64,000 nt of DNA, taken from Pseudobutyrivibrio ruminis AD2017. GTDB lineage: Bacteria; Bacillota; Clostridia; Lachnospirales; Lachnospiraceae. Made by a program: the position numbers and the translations under genes. Positions 10,801 to 18,715 of the stretch are shown piece after piece (the first letter of the stretch is position 1; every line of letters starts with the position of its first letter). The notes under the pieces are model-generated. The model was not told the DNA's origin. It searched no databases and saw only the letters and a program-made list of their open reading frames with translations. The stretch is from positions 144,863 to 208,862 of the forward strand of contig NZ_AUJQ01000008.1 of NCBI RefSeq assembly GCF_000424305.1. The letters run 5' to 3'.

Positions 10801-11682
10801 TTTGGTTGTAAGCTTGTAGAAAGCTGTAGACTGGTTAGCAATATTCTTAGGGAAATCTCCAGTCTTTGTTAAACCATAGCCTCTGAAATCCTGCTTGTTG
10901 TATACCCCTAAATAACGAGTAGTTCCTTTAGAGTCCTCAGCTGATAGATATCCATTATCAGCTAATTCCCATCTGGCGCCTACTTCATTCTTTGGCATAC
11001 CATTAACTCTGATACCATTGTTTGTCGCTGTAGTGTAGAGATAGTTAGAACCAGAAGCAAATGTGTAGTATGTCTTTGTTACTGTCTCTTCCTTCTTCTC
11101 GTCCTCTTCTTCTTTCTCTTCTTCTAAAGCATCTTCTTTTAATTCCTCTGAAGCTTCCTTCTTATCTAAAGAAGGCTCTTCTGTTGCTTCTTCCACAACA
11201 GTCTTTGAAGAATCCTCTTCAACTACTAAAGTTTCTTCAGATGATTTTTCTGAAGTTACTTCTTCAGTTTTGTCCTCTGAATCAGAAAGATTCTTTTCTA
11301 CTAAAGAATCCTCTTCAACTTCAGCATTGTTTTCTGCATTAGCAACAACAGTTTCTTCTACTGTTTTCTTGCTAACGTTCCAAGCATAATCGCTGTCTTT
11401 ACCATCAGAAATGGTAAGCTCGCTACCGCTAACTGTTGCAGATACCGCAACAGGTGCAGCTTTAGTTGATGATACGCTTGGCATTACATAGGTTTCGCCA
11501 TCTGATGTTGTGACTGCAATGGCAATAGAGTCATTAGAAGTGATTTCGTTTAGACTTACTTTAGTCCATACATGATTGGATTCTTCTGCAAGTGATACAA
11601 ATGACATATCAGAATATGCAGTAGTTGCAACCATGAAAAAAGCCAGAACCAAAGAAAGCCCTCTTCGAGCCAATTTTTTCAT
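4876..11682 (-). CDS. Giant cell-surface PHP-domain (CehA/McbA-like) metallohydrolase
   Basis: 2,268 residues from the ATG at 11680-11682, which has AAGGAGGAGAG upstream; an in-frame TTG further upstream is not supported. Order of parts: signal peptide (1-35), Glu-rich low-complexity tract (about 125-210), lectin-like segments with three FN3/chitobiase-like repeats (for example ATIQAYATKEGM), then a PHP phosphoesterase domain at about 1160-1430. The PHP domain shows FGQVHAHTNISDG, VITDHSNS and NNQDNHKGKWG, the His/Asp metal ligands of the superfamily. A CARDB-like stretch, a GATase-like segment (about 1625-1710) and an OB-fold-like segment (about 1925-2000) follow. The C-terminus has a helix and a KLLRK tail without LPXTG. 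It is probably exported and membrane-anchored, with a phosphate ester or nucleic-acid-like substrate, not established. The YibE/F gene follows. Confidence 0.8.
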   Translation of the reverse strand: MKKLARRGLSLVLAFFMVATTAYSDMSFVSLAEESNHVWTKVSLNEITSNDSIAIAVTTSDGETYVMPSVSSTKAAPVAVSATVSGSELTISDGKDSDYAWNVSKKTVEETVVANAENNAEVEEDSLVEKNLSDSEDKTEEVTSEKSSEETLVVEEDSSKTVVEEATEEPSLDKKEASEELKEDALEEEKEEEDEKKEETVTKTYYTFASGSNYLYTTATNNGIRVNGMPKNEVGARWELADNGYLSAEDSKGTTRYLGVYNKQDFRGYGLTKTGDFPKNIANQSTAFYKLTTKNAGDAKVAAPTASIETKSEVEFGAKVALTCADEDAKIYYNVNGSEDNYSPYKEEVVITKDTTIYAYATKDDKKSEIVSFTYTLAAGSKITDVTKLDANQEFVLAFNDANILSTTATAADKKGNTKLEAIKAELDDNKHLTYAEAEAPIAKLSLEKADADGEYYITSNIFVGNVLTKHYLTTAATGSALSFTTEKTDYSTWSVETQEDGSLLIKNTKAIYHDAKKNIDKPQYIEFYKTFTTYSYIAGTDKIDAFKLNAYTVPELHVKEEPTPDPKNTVGKLLTRELYDGDQVVAYHPGSGKVMTSVAEKGGLQGIDLKPAEDATIDIKGTEAVVLTVSIDENGNYLFKTEDGKYLTIEKVETEKDGKKKTTINLILADKATDESTWTLASADDKNAGNFYLKSTSVKVGSSVQAFEYYGGDFKAYGFKEDPAYVFNFFALAEGEKTVKLEYEDERLFVAQWAGNAHYNEFEECSTGIYGDKYTTNDMLDKTAKFTSVVGGVETQPWTSAKSTTTGSTSYYMGSTGVANANTDYMQLALSTSGYGNLELGFRMRASNTAAGSFQLQYSTDGENFKNFKTGTYSYKYSAYKKSGKQDEKGKEIMEQYEVNGSGDIADGIAKTSYAPTYYIDFKFNVPNAAANAEKLYIRFVPGNLNAKGDKEPSKGGVIRMDSVVLSGTPVVDPTRARFVVANPGSSEVAIGQKIDLSSLTEGADIYYSVNGGEFAKYDENEKLTITELPATIQAYATKEGMEKSITVSYMYTQAQVQSVKAAPNGGAVIENQKVSLKTKTEDATILYRYMTAEEIAAADAKTTATSEEEAKEENEEEHDDWITYTGSFELESLPCQLQVKATKEGYKDSAVSTIKFTKRLNDKYNIYFGQVHAHTNISDGAGSLEDALKHATKVDNLDYIVITDHSNSIDNEKESKITENVDKSADDEWTYAHNLVKKYSTDKFTCAYGYEMTWSNGLGHMNTFNTPGFQSRTQTEFSTYSTALQNYYAALRTVPDSISQFNHPGTTFGDFSDFAYYSEENDNLITMIEVGNGEGTIGSSGYFPSYEYYTRALDKGWHVAPTNNQDNHKGKWGDANTARTVMLADVNNENAIYDAMRNYRIYATEDNDLSIYYTLDNYIMGTILEKDAVGDTVELKADIKDPTDSKIGRVEVIVNGGQSIAMQNVSTNDTTVKFEVPSNYSYYYLKITEDDGDIAVTAPVWVGEVEACGINKTYTNTVLPVKGESLDVNVDLYNNETSALDIDFIDVVLKDVDGKETQVASLTGEEAGVASVPANDTATFKTDFVYNEAGQVTYEITVRATLNGVPKVYTDKLQVSYALPSMIADIIIDGTHGNDYVTGYYGGNVNAFIKLCAAKNIRATVVKDKITADTLKNAKLLVVSAPAKKTGTANAGDYKVSHFEDEFIDTVKNYVANGGSVAVCGLADYSDTAEGQTGTEQNKLLSAIGATIRMGSDEVCDDKNNGGQVYRMYPTNVNLDSELLAGFREGQKYSQYSGCSVDISNAKANDVVDAAEWLVKGYDTTYSVDCKDDNGKAIEGALENGVKGKKNDNEGNVTFLARQKTKAGGQIIVAGGVFLSDFEVKAEMDNNDSLPYVNHTIVNNILDGSQVELPVSTIAEARAGEMNDVFAVEGYVTSGTDNENTTFFDTIYLQDETAGIDIFPYATPGLAIGTKMRIVGYVSQYQGDKELKVISYKILKDDPYIWAPKKVDTKTAMDYDNLGGSLLETEGKVTRVAIGADGAIEEFWLMDDTGVEAAIFIDGYIKSATTGKNTLTDFVKVGATVSAAGVLYKHPEGDSDVSVPVFRVRNCDDIKLIKAAPSVAPGGNGGNGGHGSNPAAAVVRSINKVIDKAVDAVIAPIANTPVGRVVRNAVNRFRTVRDAILGNDNVDDATTEEVVEDETEEPADDEEATVDSQPSETIDEDQVPEAGKDKTAFPVVPVAAASVIIIAGVGAAIAGKLGLLAKLLRK

Positions 11683-11983
11683 TCCTATACTCTCCTCCTT
11701 AATTATTTTTGACAAAACGCGTCAAAAAAAGCGACCCCACCTAATCATCCCTATATAGCCCCAAATGATCGGTATGTAAATCGCCTTCCCTAAATCGTTA
11801 TGTCATGTAATGGTAGAGTATCATTTCTAAATAGTCTTTTCAATATAAAATTCACACTCTAATCACATTTTCATCACATTGTACAAAAAATTAAAAATCT
11901 TCTGTGCTTTTTACTAATTGATACTATTATTCTAAAGTCTTCCCCTTATACTGTTATCTGTGAATCTGTGTTATTATATTCTC
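11683..11983. other. Divergent intergenic region between the PHP giant and nth
   Basis: About 300 AT-rich bases with no supported gene. On the minus side it holds the ribosome site of the giant protein. It also holds a short inverted repeat, TTTGAC (11708-11713) with GTCAAA (11721-11726), which could be an operator half-site pair or a leader hairpin. A GC-richer patch near 11729-11790 did not match any riboswitch class I can recall. Promoters for both flanking genes must be here, but none is clear enough to call. Confidence 0.5.
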
Positions 11984-12619
11984 ATGAGAAAAAAAGAATT
12001 AGCACTTATAGTAATTGAAAGATTAAAAAAAGAATATCCTTACAGTGATTGCACATTAGATTATGACGATGCATGGAAACTGCTGGTAAGTGTCAGGCTC
12101 GCAGCCCAGTGTACCGATGCCAGGGTTAATGAAATCGTTCCACATCTATATGAAAAATTTCCAACAATATCAGCCATTGCAGACGCTGATGTAAATGAAG
12201 TGGAAGAAATCGTGCGCCCATGCGGCCTGGGCAAATCAAAAGCCAGAGATATCGTGGCATGCATGAAGATGCTCAGGGATGTCTATGATTGTAAGGTTCC
12301 TGATACCATGGAGGAATTACTAGCTCTTCCTGGAGTTGGTCGCAAATCCGCTAACCTTATTTTAGGTGACGTTTTTGGCAAGCCTGCCATCGTAACTGAC
12401 ACCCATGCCATCAGACTTTCCAACAGAATTGGCCTTGTAGACAATATAAAAGAGCCATCCAAGGTTGAGATGGCTCTTCGAAAAATAATACCGCCTGAGG
12501 AAGGCAACAACCTTTGCCACAGATTGGTTGACCACGGTCGTGCCGTTTGTACTGCCCGCACCGCACCTTACTGTGACAAATGCTGCCTTTCAGATGTATG
12601 TAAGAGAAATGGAGTTTAG
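11984..12619 (+). CDS. nth: Endonuclease III (DNA glycosylase / AP lyase)
   Basis: 211 residues from ATG 11984. The helix-hairpin-helix LPGVGRKSAN carries the catalytic Lys, and VTDTHAIRLSNR carries the catalytic Asp. A C-terminal 4Fe-4S loop (CTARTAPYCDKCCLSDVC) has spacing Cx7Cx2Cx5C, one residue longer in the first gap than in E. coli Nth. The enzyme removes oxidised pyrimidines and cuts the abasic site. The open frame begins at an upstream GTG, but the ATG at 11984 gives the normal family length. No clear ribosome site precedes either start. It converges on the arabinanase gene with only 3 bp between stops. Confidence 0.95.
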   Translation: MRKKELALIVIERLKKEYPYSDCTLDYDDAWKLLVSVRLAAQCTDARVNEIVPHLYEKFPTISAIADADVNEVEEIVRPCGLGKSKARDIVACMKMLRDVYDCKVPDTMEELLALPGVGRKSANLILGDVFGKPAIVTDTHAIRLSNRIGLVDNIKEPSKVEMALRKIIPPEEGNNLCHRLVDHGRAVCTARTAPYCDKCCLSDVCKRNGV

Positions 12620-12622
12620 TTA

Positions 12623-15600
12623 TTAAGCTTTCTTGCGATATACAACTACGCCTGCTATCGCAGCTGCTAAAGCAATGATAATTACTACTACTGCAATTGG
12701 GTTGACACCATTTGATTCAACCGCTGTTTCTTCTACAGCCTCAGGAGTCTCTTCCTCTGCAATTGTCTTTTCTGTAGTTTCTGTAGCTTCTGTTGTATCT
12801 GCAGGTTCCTCTACTTCTTCTGATTCTGTAGTATCCTCTACTACTTCCTCATCCTCTGTAGTTTTCTCAGTAGTATCCTGCTTAGCTGTCTTAGTAGTCT
12901 TTGTGCTCTTCTTTGTAGTAGTACTTGCAACCTTTCCTGTTGTTGGAACTGCTGCATCTGCTATTACCTGTGTCTGAGCAACAGCTGCTGGTGCAACTGT
13001 CTGTGAACTACTGCTGCTTGAGCTGGAATTGGATGCAGATGGCTGTGTAGATGGTGCGCTAGGTGTTGAAGGCTGTGATGGAGTGCTTGGCTGTGATGGC
13101 TGACTTGGCTCAGCTGGTTTATCAGGGGTTTCTGGAGTTGCAGGTTCTTCATCCTGCTTTAACTCTTCAGCTGATGGTCTGTTTGTTGTAAACAATGCTG
13201 TTGCAACAACATCCTTTCCATCTGCCAATCCATCGTTTACTCTAACAACAATTCCATTATTGAAAATGTCATGCTCTGCTGCACTTACCTGCATAGGAGC
13301 AAATGCTGATTTGATTGATTCAAATAATGATGTAACAATGTTTTCAATTTCTTCTACAACAGGCACATCTTCAATCTCAGTCTGAACTTCATCAGCATCA
13401 GTTGTCTTATCAGCAGACTCTTCAATATTCTCATCTGTTGTTTTCTCCTCAGCTTCCTCAGTTTCTTCTGTTAAATCCTCTTCAGTTAATTCTTCTTCAG
13501 TTAATTCTTCTTCTGTTAATTCTTCTTCAGAATCTTCAACTAACTCTTCTTCAACATAAAGCATGTCATTTGGAACATTTACTGAATACCAGCCGTTACC
13601 AATGTGAGCCATCTTCTTACCAGGATATTCGCCAAGCAAATCCTGCTGCTTTTCATCTACCGCATATGCGAATGTATCACCTGGGAATTCTGTGTTATCA
13701 AGCTTAACATATACCCTTGTCTGGCCTTCTACTTCTGGCTCTTCCTCATCGATTGCCTTATTAACTACCTCAGGATTTTCTGGTTCTTCTGGTTCTTCTG
13801 GTTCTTCTGGCTCATCCTTATCTTCCTTCAAGGTGCTTTCGTAGATATTCTTTATCTCGCTACCTGTAAGAGCAGTATCGTATATACGAACATCATCAAA
13901 CATTGCATTTCTAACATCTTCATCTGTCCAAATATCTCCTGCGCCTACCATTACATGGTTAGCATTTTGGATTGCTGCACCTTGTCCAGAGAAGCAATTT
14001 GAAATATCTTTTTTATCGTATACTATCTCATTTCCATTCAGATATACCTTAATTCCATTTGGAGCTACTGTGTAAGTTACAAGCTGCCATTTGTTTGTAA
14101 GGTCACTGTAAGATAAGCCTGGAACTGCATCTGAATAATCATTTGCATTAATTCTTCCAATCAGGTTTGCTCCAATTCTAGTCATTGGATATGTTCCTGT
14201 AGATGCTCCATCTGCCAGCCAATCTGCTTCAAACAATGCACTGTGTTCCCATGTAGATGAATCAATATTTACCCACATACTTACAGTGTATCCAGCTTTA
14301 TCCACATTGGAAAATACATCGCTTGGTAGTGATAAATAGTTTACCTGCTTGTTGCCAGCTTCATTTTCAAGCTTAAGCACCTGTCCTCTTTCTTCATCAG
14401 TAACCACCTTAGCATCACCCTTAAGTGTTGCAGCGCTATCTTTTGTAGATGCTGATGTAGCACTGACAGCATCTCCATCAACACTATCAAAATCGTAGCC
14501 TACGATTACCTTTGGAGCATCGTATACAAGCACCTTAAATGAAGCATCTGTGCTGTAACTATTTACTGTAACTTTGCCTGTAAGAGTAACCTCTGTATCT
14601 GATGAAGGAGTGCCTACCTTACCATCAGCTGAAAGTACAGCCTGATTATCTGATGACCATTCAATCTTAGCCTTGCCAAGTTCAGTAGGAAGCTGAATAT
14701 TCTCACGTGTAGATTCAGGAATAATATCCTTAAGCTGCTCAATCACCTTGCCTGCAGCTGTTTCATCTGTTTCCTCGTATTTGCTTCCCCAGATTGCAAG
14801 GTTGTTATTTCCATTTGCAGTAAATGTCATGGTCTTTTCACCATTGTCATTTGTCTGCTCGAAGAATACGCCCTTGTAGGTTGCGTTATCTGCGTTGATT
14901 GTTACGTATGTGTAATCACGGTCTGTTGCATCTGCCATTGACCATGTACCTGTTACATCACCTGTAACTGTACCGTCTGCATTCAGCTCAACAGACTGAG
15001 TAGAAATCATGCTACCGTCCTTTTCTGCATTGCCATGATTTACATACTCGTATGTACCAACAACATCATCCATTGTGTACTTTTGAATCTGCTCATTTCT
15101 GTTTTCGTAAACAGCTGTTACAAGCCAGTCATCCTCATTTAAGAACTGCTGATGTACTCTTACCTCATGTCCCTCTCCTCTTGAAGAATCTAAGAATCTC
15201 TGATGATAGATGAGATAATATTTTCCATCATCTGTAATGAGTGCTGAATTGTGACCTGCTGCACGATAACCTGGCTGTCCGTAGAACTGATAGTTACCAA
15301 TCAGCTTTGTACCATACTGATAGCAGTTCTTTCCACTGCCTGCTGCATTCTTTCCAGATGCATCCTCGTATGGTCCCATTGGATTCTTAGAACGGAATAA
15401 TCTCATGTTATATCCGCCTGTTGTTGTAAGGCCACCATAGGTTTCATACATGTAATAGTAACCTGTGTTTTTGTCATATTCGATGTATGGACCTTCACCT
15501 GACTGATGATTTCCACCAGCGATGTGTGTTCCAAAATATCTATCAACAAAATTTCCACTTGTCTCATCTACGCCATCCTTACCAGGGTAGATTGCCTCAC

Positions 15601-16402
15601 CAGTCTTCTGATCAATTTCAAGAATGAAAAGACCACCTGACCATGAGCCGTAAACCATGTAAAGGTGCTCGCCTGTTGCATCATAGAAAAGTGTTGGGTC
15701 AATTGCGTTTGGAGCGTAATTATTATTCCAGCTACCATTTTCATTGAAGCACTTCCATGTGCTTACATCACCATCAATCTTTCCTTCTTCAATAAGCTTG
15801 TTGAATGGAAGGTAGTCATTTGTGTATGTAGTATCTCTAGTGCTGTTACCGTCATAATTAACCTTGCCAGTGTTGGTAAATCCAGAATATACTACTGTTC
15901 CGCCGTATGTGTAACCACCATCTGCTCTGTCACTTACCATATAGCCGATGCATGAACGACGCCATGTTGATGATGCACTATAGTAGAGCATGTATGCACC
16001 CTTGTGACCATCTGCCCACACATAGTTTGGATTGTAGATTACATCTGGAGCCCATACTGCGTAGCCTCCCTTGCAATCTCCGTCGTCATAGCCTGCCCAC
16101 TTGAAGGACTCGGCTAAATTCTTCTTTACGTCTCCGTAGATAGGGTTGTTTGCTACACTTTGGTAATCTGTAGAAACCTGTGTCCAGTTCACTAAATCTG
16201 ATGATTTAGCTGTTGCAATGTGAGACCCAAAAACATAGTACTCATCATTGTACTCAAAAATCGATGGATCATGAACCATTACTCTGCTAATACTTTCTGC
16301 GGCTTGTGCATCAAGTGTTCCAAGGCTTGAAATTGGAAGTGCAGGAACGGCCATTAATGTTGCCAAAGACAATGCTAAGGCTTTTTTTGAAATTTTCTTC
16401 AT
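12623..16402 (-). CDS. Secreted, membrane-anchored multidomain GH43 endo-arabinanase
   Basis: 1,259 residues. A signal peptide ends near AQA-AE (34-35), followed by a five-bladed GH43 domain (about 38-420). The likely catalytic acids are Asp45 in VMVHDPSIF, an Asp in NAIDPTLFYD and a Glu in HQSGEGPYIEYD. Next come a small beta-barrel domain common after arabinanases, a bacterial Ig-like segment, and a LamG/concanavalin-type carbohydrate-binding domain (about 640-840). Glu- and Thr-rich linkers with tandem repeats and a Pro/Ser-rich stretch follow, then a C-terminal helix with a YRKKA tail. It probably cuts 1,5-alpha-arabinan in pectin at the cell surface. No LPXTG sorting signal is present, so anchoring would be by the C-terminal helix. 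There is no arabinose uptake or catabolic gene nearby. Confidence 0.9.
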   Translation of the reverse strand: MKKISKKALALSLATLMAVPALPISSLGTLDAQAAESISRVMVHDPSIFEYNDEYYVFGSHIATAKSSDLVNWTQVSTDYQSVANNPIYGDVKKNLAESFKWAGYDDGDCKGGYAVWAPDVIYNPNYVWADGHKGAYMLYYSASSTWRRSCIGYMVSDRADGGYTYGGTVVYSGFTNTGKVNYDGNSTRDTTYTNDYLPFNKLIEEGKIDGDVSTWKCFNENGSWNNNYAPNAIDPTLFYDATGEHLYMVYGSWSGGLFILEIDQKTGEAIYPGKDGVDETSGNFVDRYFGTHIAGGNHQSGEGPYIEYDKNTGYYYMYETYGGLTTTGGYNMRLFRSKNPMGPYEDASGKNAAGSGKNCYQYGTKLIGNYQFYGQPGYRAAGHNSALITDDGKYYLIYHQRFLDSSRGEGHEVRVHQQFLNEDDWLVTAVYENRNEQIQKYTMDDVVGTYEYVNHGNAEKDGSMISTQSVELNADGTVTGDVTGTWSMADATDRDYTYVTINADNATYKGVFFEQTNDNGEKTMTFTANGNNNLAIWGSKYEETDETAAGKVIEQLKDIIPESTRENIQLPTELGKAKIEWSSDNQAVLSADGKVGTPSSDTEVTLTGKVTVNSYSTDASFKVLVYDAPKVIVGYDFDSVDGDAVSATSASTKDSAATLKGDAKVVTDEERGQVLKLENEAGNKQVNYLSLPSDVFSNVDKAGYTVSMWVNIDSSTWEHSALFEADWLADGASTGTYPMTRIGANLIGRINANDYSDAVPGLSYSDLTNKWQLVTYTVAPNGIKVYLNGNEIVYDKKDISNCFSGQGAAIQNANHVMVGAGDIWTDEDVRNAMFDDVRIYDTALTGSEIKNIYESTLKEDKDEPEEPEEPEEPENPEVVNKAIDEEEPEVEGQTRVYVKLDNTEFPGDTFAYAVDEKQQDLLGEYPGKKMAHIGNGWYSVNVPNDMLYVEEELVEDSEEELTEEELTEEELTEEDLTEETEEAEEKTTDENIEESADKTTDADEVQTEIEDVPVVEEIENIVTSLFESIKSAFAPMQVSAAEHDIFNNGIVVRVNDGLADGKDVVATALFTTNRPSAEELKQDEEPATPETPDKPAEPSQPSQPSTPSQPSTPSAPSTQPSASNSSSSSSSSQTVAPAAVAQTQVIADAAVPTTGKVASTTTKKSTKTTKTAKQDTTEKTTEDEEVVEDTTESEEVEEPADTTEATETTEKTIAEEETPEAVEETAVESNGVNPIAVVVIIIALAAAIAGVVVYRKKA
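13471..13530 (-). repeat. Four in-frame 15-bp tandem repeats inside the arabinanase gene
   Basis: Four consecutive 15-bp units (13471-13485, 13486-13500, 13501-13515, 13516-13530) encode the repeated pentapeptide LTEEE/LTEED. Because 15 is a multiple of three, unit gain or loss would change the linker length without breaking the frame. The units are nearly identical in DNA, which points to recent slippage or duplication rather than codon convergence. Confidence 0.85.
13781..13816 (-). repeat. 9-bp tandem repeats encoding a Pro-Glu-Glu linker
   Basis: Units of 9 bp (tggttcttc on the plus strand) are repeated at 13781, 13790 and 13799, with a diverged fourth copy at 13808. They encode EEPEEPEEP just after the LamG-like domain. 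This is a typical extended acidic linker, and a second slippage-prone site in the same gene. Confidence 0.8.
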
Positions 16403-16628
16403 TTGTTCCCCCTTTGAAACTCCTTTCTCTTATGTTTAGAGAATCCTAAATTACTTTAGAATCTTCACTCTTCATTAAAGATTTATACATCATTTATAAT
16501 AGTCTTTCAATACATGTTGTGGATTTTAACGAATTTAAATTAGATTTTTGTAAAATAGTTTAGTATTTTCTGTTAGATTTTTGTCTATATTTCCATATTG
16601 ATTTGTGAAAATAGATAATAATGAATGC

Positions 16629-16662
16629 AAAAAGTCCTATGCAAGTATTACCTGCATAGGAC
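16629..16662 (-). terminator. Rho-independent terminator of the MacAB-like operon
   Basis: A perfect 10-bp stem, GTCCTATGCA with TGCATAGGAC, is followed on the minus strand by TTTTT. It lies just beyond the permease stop codon at 16686. Confidence 0.9.
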
Positions 16663-16685
16663 TATAGGTTTAGATATTTATTATT

Positions 16686-17975
16686 TTATTCGTAGCGCAA
16701 TGCATCGATTGGGTTAAGCTTAGCAGCCTTATTAGCTGGGTAGTATCCGAAGAAGATACCAATTGCCATAGAAAATCCTACCGCAATAATGATACTCTGA
16801 ATAGATACTGCAGCTTCATATCCCATCAGCTTAACAGCTACTGTACCAAGAACAATTCCAAGTACGATTCCTATAATTCCACCTATCAGACAGATTACAA
16901 CTGATTCAGTAATAAACTGTAATCGGATGGAACCATTTGTAGCACCAAGTGCTTTTCTTGTACCGATTTCCTTTGTACGTTCTGTAATGGATACCAGCAT
17001 GATATTCATAACGCCAATACCACCTACCACAAGTGATATACCTGCAATAACTGACAGTGCCAGCTGAATAGCACCAATCATAGTGTTCATCTGATTCATC
17101 ATGGATGTCATTGAAACAACCATTACCTCGTAGGCATCATTTCTTGAGTAGTAATTGATGTTAAAGTAATCTCGTACCTTTGTAGCAAACTCATCATTAT
17201 TCGTATTTACGGATGTTACCAATGTGAAATAGTAATCACCCTTATTCTGATTATGATTAGCTACCCTCGCTGTTTCGTAAGGAATGATAAGCTCTGTTGT
17301 AGGATTGTCGGAAACACCGAATGAGAATTGTTCCTGCACATATTCGTACACACCTACAATGTAGTAGCTGTAATATATTCCTCCAACGTTAACCTCTATC
17401 TCTTGGCCTAAGGCCTTGTTGGCATCGCCATCATAGATTCGCTCCACCAGCTTATCTGTGACGATACAAACCTTTTTAGCCTGTTCATAATCACGATTCA
17501 AAAATCCTCGACCAGCAAGAATCTTTTTATCCTTAAATTCGAAGTTGTCTTTGTTGTAACCGATTATTTGAACGTTGGCACTTTTGCTTCCTTCTGTAAC
17601 CTTGCCCTTATCGCCAACATTTTCAAATTTAAGGACATATTTAATATCATCTGGAAACTCTGCCTTAAAGGCTTCAAGCATATCCTCTGTAATCAAATCA
17701 TTGTCTGTCATTTCACGGACATAGCCTGAACCGTAATTCTCACCTGAATCAGATGTTTTGTTATCGCGGGATTTTTGCATGACACCCATCTCAAGGTTGT
17801 TTGCTCCCAAATCCTGCATGGTACTGTTGACGATTGACGTAATGGAATTACCAACTGTCATAATGGCAATAACCGATGCGATACCGATAATGATACCAAG
17901 CATGGTAAGCAAGGAACGCATTATGTTAGCCTTCAGACCTGCCAAAGCAACCAGGACGTTTTCTGTAAATAACAT
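16686..17975 (-). CDS. MacB/FtsX-type ABC transporter permease
   Basis: 429 residues. There is an N-terminal transmembrane helix (about 18-40, preceded by ALAGLKANIMRSLLTMLGIIIG), a large extracytoplasmic MacB_PCD domain (about 45-290), and three C-terminal helices of the FtsX type including GGIGVMNIMLVSITERTKEIG. The last motif is the coupling region that contacts the ATPase. This class exports peptides, lipids or macrolide-like compounds rather than importing. It abuts the ATPase gene without a gap, so the two are translationally linked. The substrate cannot be told from sequence. Confidence 0.92.
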   Translation of the reverse strand: MLFTENVLVALAGLKANIMRSLLTMLGIIIGIASVIAIMTVGNSITSIVNSTMQDLGANNLEMGVMQKSRDNKTSDSGENYGSGYVREMTDNDLITEDMLEAFKAEFPDDIKYVLKFENVGDKGKVTEGSKSANVQIIGYNKDNFEFKDKKILAGRGFLNRDYEQAKKVCIVTDKLVERIYDGDANKALGQEIEVNVGGIYYSYYIVGVYEYVQEQFSFGVSDNPTTELIIPYETARVANHNQNKGDYYFTLVTSVNTNNDEFATKVRDYFNINYYSRNDAYEVMVVSMTSMMNQMNTMIGAIQLALSVIAGISLVVGGIGVMNIMLVSITERTKEIGTRKALGATNGSIRLQFITESVVICLIGGIIGIVLGIVLGTVAVKLMGYEAAVSIQSIIIAVGFSMAIGIFFGYYPANKAAKLNPIDALRYE

Positions 17976-18707
17976 TTACTCCACCTCCTTTGTTGCCTTA
18001 TTCCAATTACCAGCTGCTTCACCGATGATGTTACCATCCTTCAGGGTGATGATTCGCTCTGTCTCCTGAGAAAGCTCTGGAGAGTGGGTAATCAGGACGA
18101 TTGTCTTGCCTTGCTCCTCGTGAAGCCTATGGAAAATATCCATAATCATTCTACCAGTTGCAGAATCAAGAGCACCTGTAGGCTCATCAGCCAGAATGAT
18201 TGCAGGGTCGTTAGCCATAGCTCTTGCAATAGCAACACGCTGCTTCTGACCACCCGAAAGCTCGTCTGGATTGTGATGCATTCTATCAGTCATATCTACT
18301 TCCTCAAGAAGCATCTTTGCACGTTCCATACGCTCCGCTCTTCCCATTCCTGCATACATCATAGGAAGCTCAACATTCTTAAGAGCGTTAGTTCTTGCTA
18401 TCAAATTATATGTCTGAAATACGAAGCCAATCTTTTTATTTCGCAAAGCCGATAGCTCGTGGTCCTTCGCTTTTTCAATATCGATTCCATCCAGGGTGTA
18501 CTCTCCTGCTGTAGGTCTGTCCAAGGCGCCGATAATATTCATCAATGTGGATTTACCGGAACCAGACTGACCGACAATGGAAACAAACTCGCCTTTTTTA
18601 ACTGTGAAGTTCAATCCATGCAAAACTTCAAATTCGTTTGGCGTACCAATAAAAAAGCTTTTATGAATATTGCGAAGGTCAAGCATAATATTATCTTCCA
18701 ATTTCAT
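17976..18707 (-). CDS. MacB/LolD-type ABC transporter ATPase
   Basis: 243 residues with Walker A GQSGSGKST, signature LSGGQKQRVAIARA, Walker B IILADEPTGALD and the H-loop ITHS. All catalytic parts are intact. The first ATG (18705-18707) has GGAGG only two bases before it, so the inner ATG at MLDLRN, which has a weaker GGAAG site, may be the true start. It lies between the membrane-fusion protein and the permease in one operon and should power that exporter. Confidence 0.93.
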   Translation of the reverse strand: MKLEDNIMLDLRNIHKSFFIGTPNEFEVLHGLNFTVKKGEFVSIVGQSGSGKSTLMNIIGALDRPTAGEYTLDGIDIEKAKDHELSALRNKKIGFVFQTYNLIARTNALKNVELPMMYAGMGRAERMERAKMLLEEVDMTDRMHHNPDELSGGQKQRVAIARAMANDPAIILADEPTGALDSATGRMIMDIFHRLHEEQGKTIVLITHSPELSQETERIITLKDGNIIGEAAGNWNKATKEVE

Positions 18708-18715
18708 ATCCTCCG

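Noticed and set aside
11683..11800. Riboswitch upstream of the PHP giant
   Set aside because: The GC-richer patch does not match the conserved cores of riboswitch classes I can recall, and no terminator/antiterminator pair is visible.
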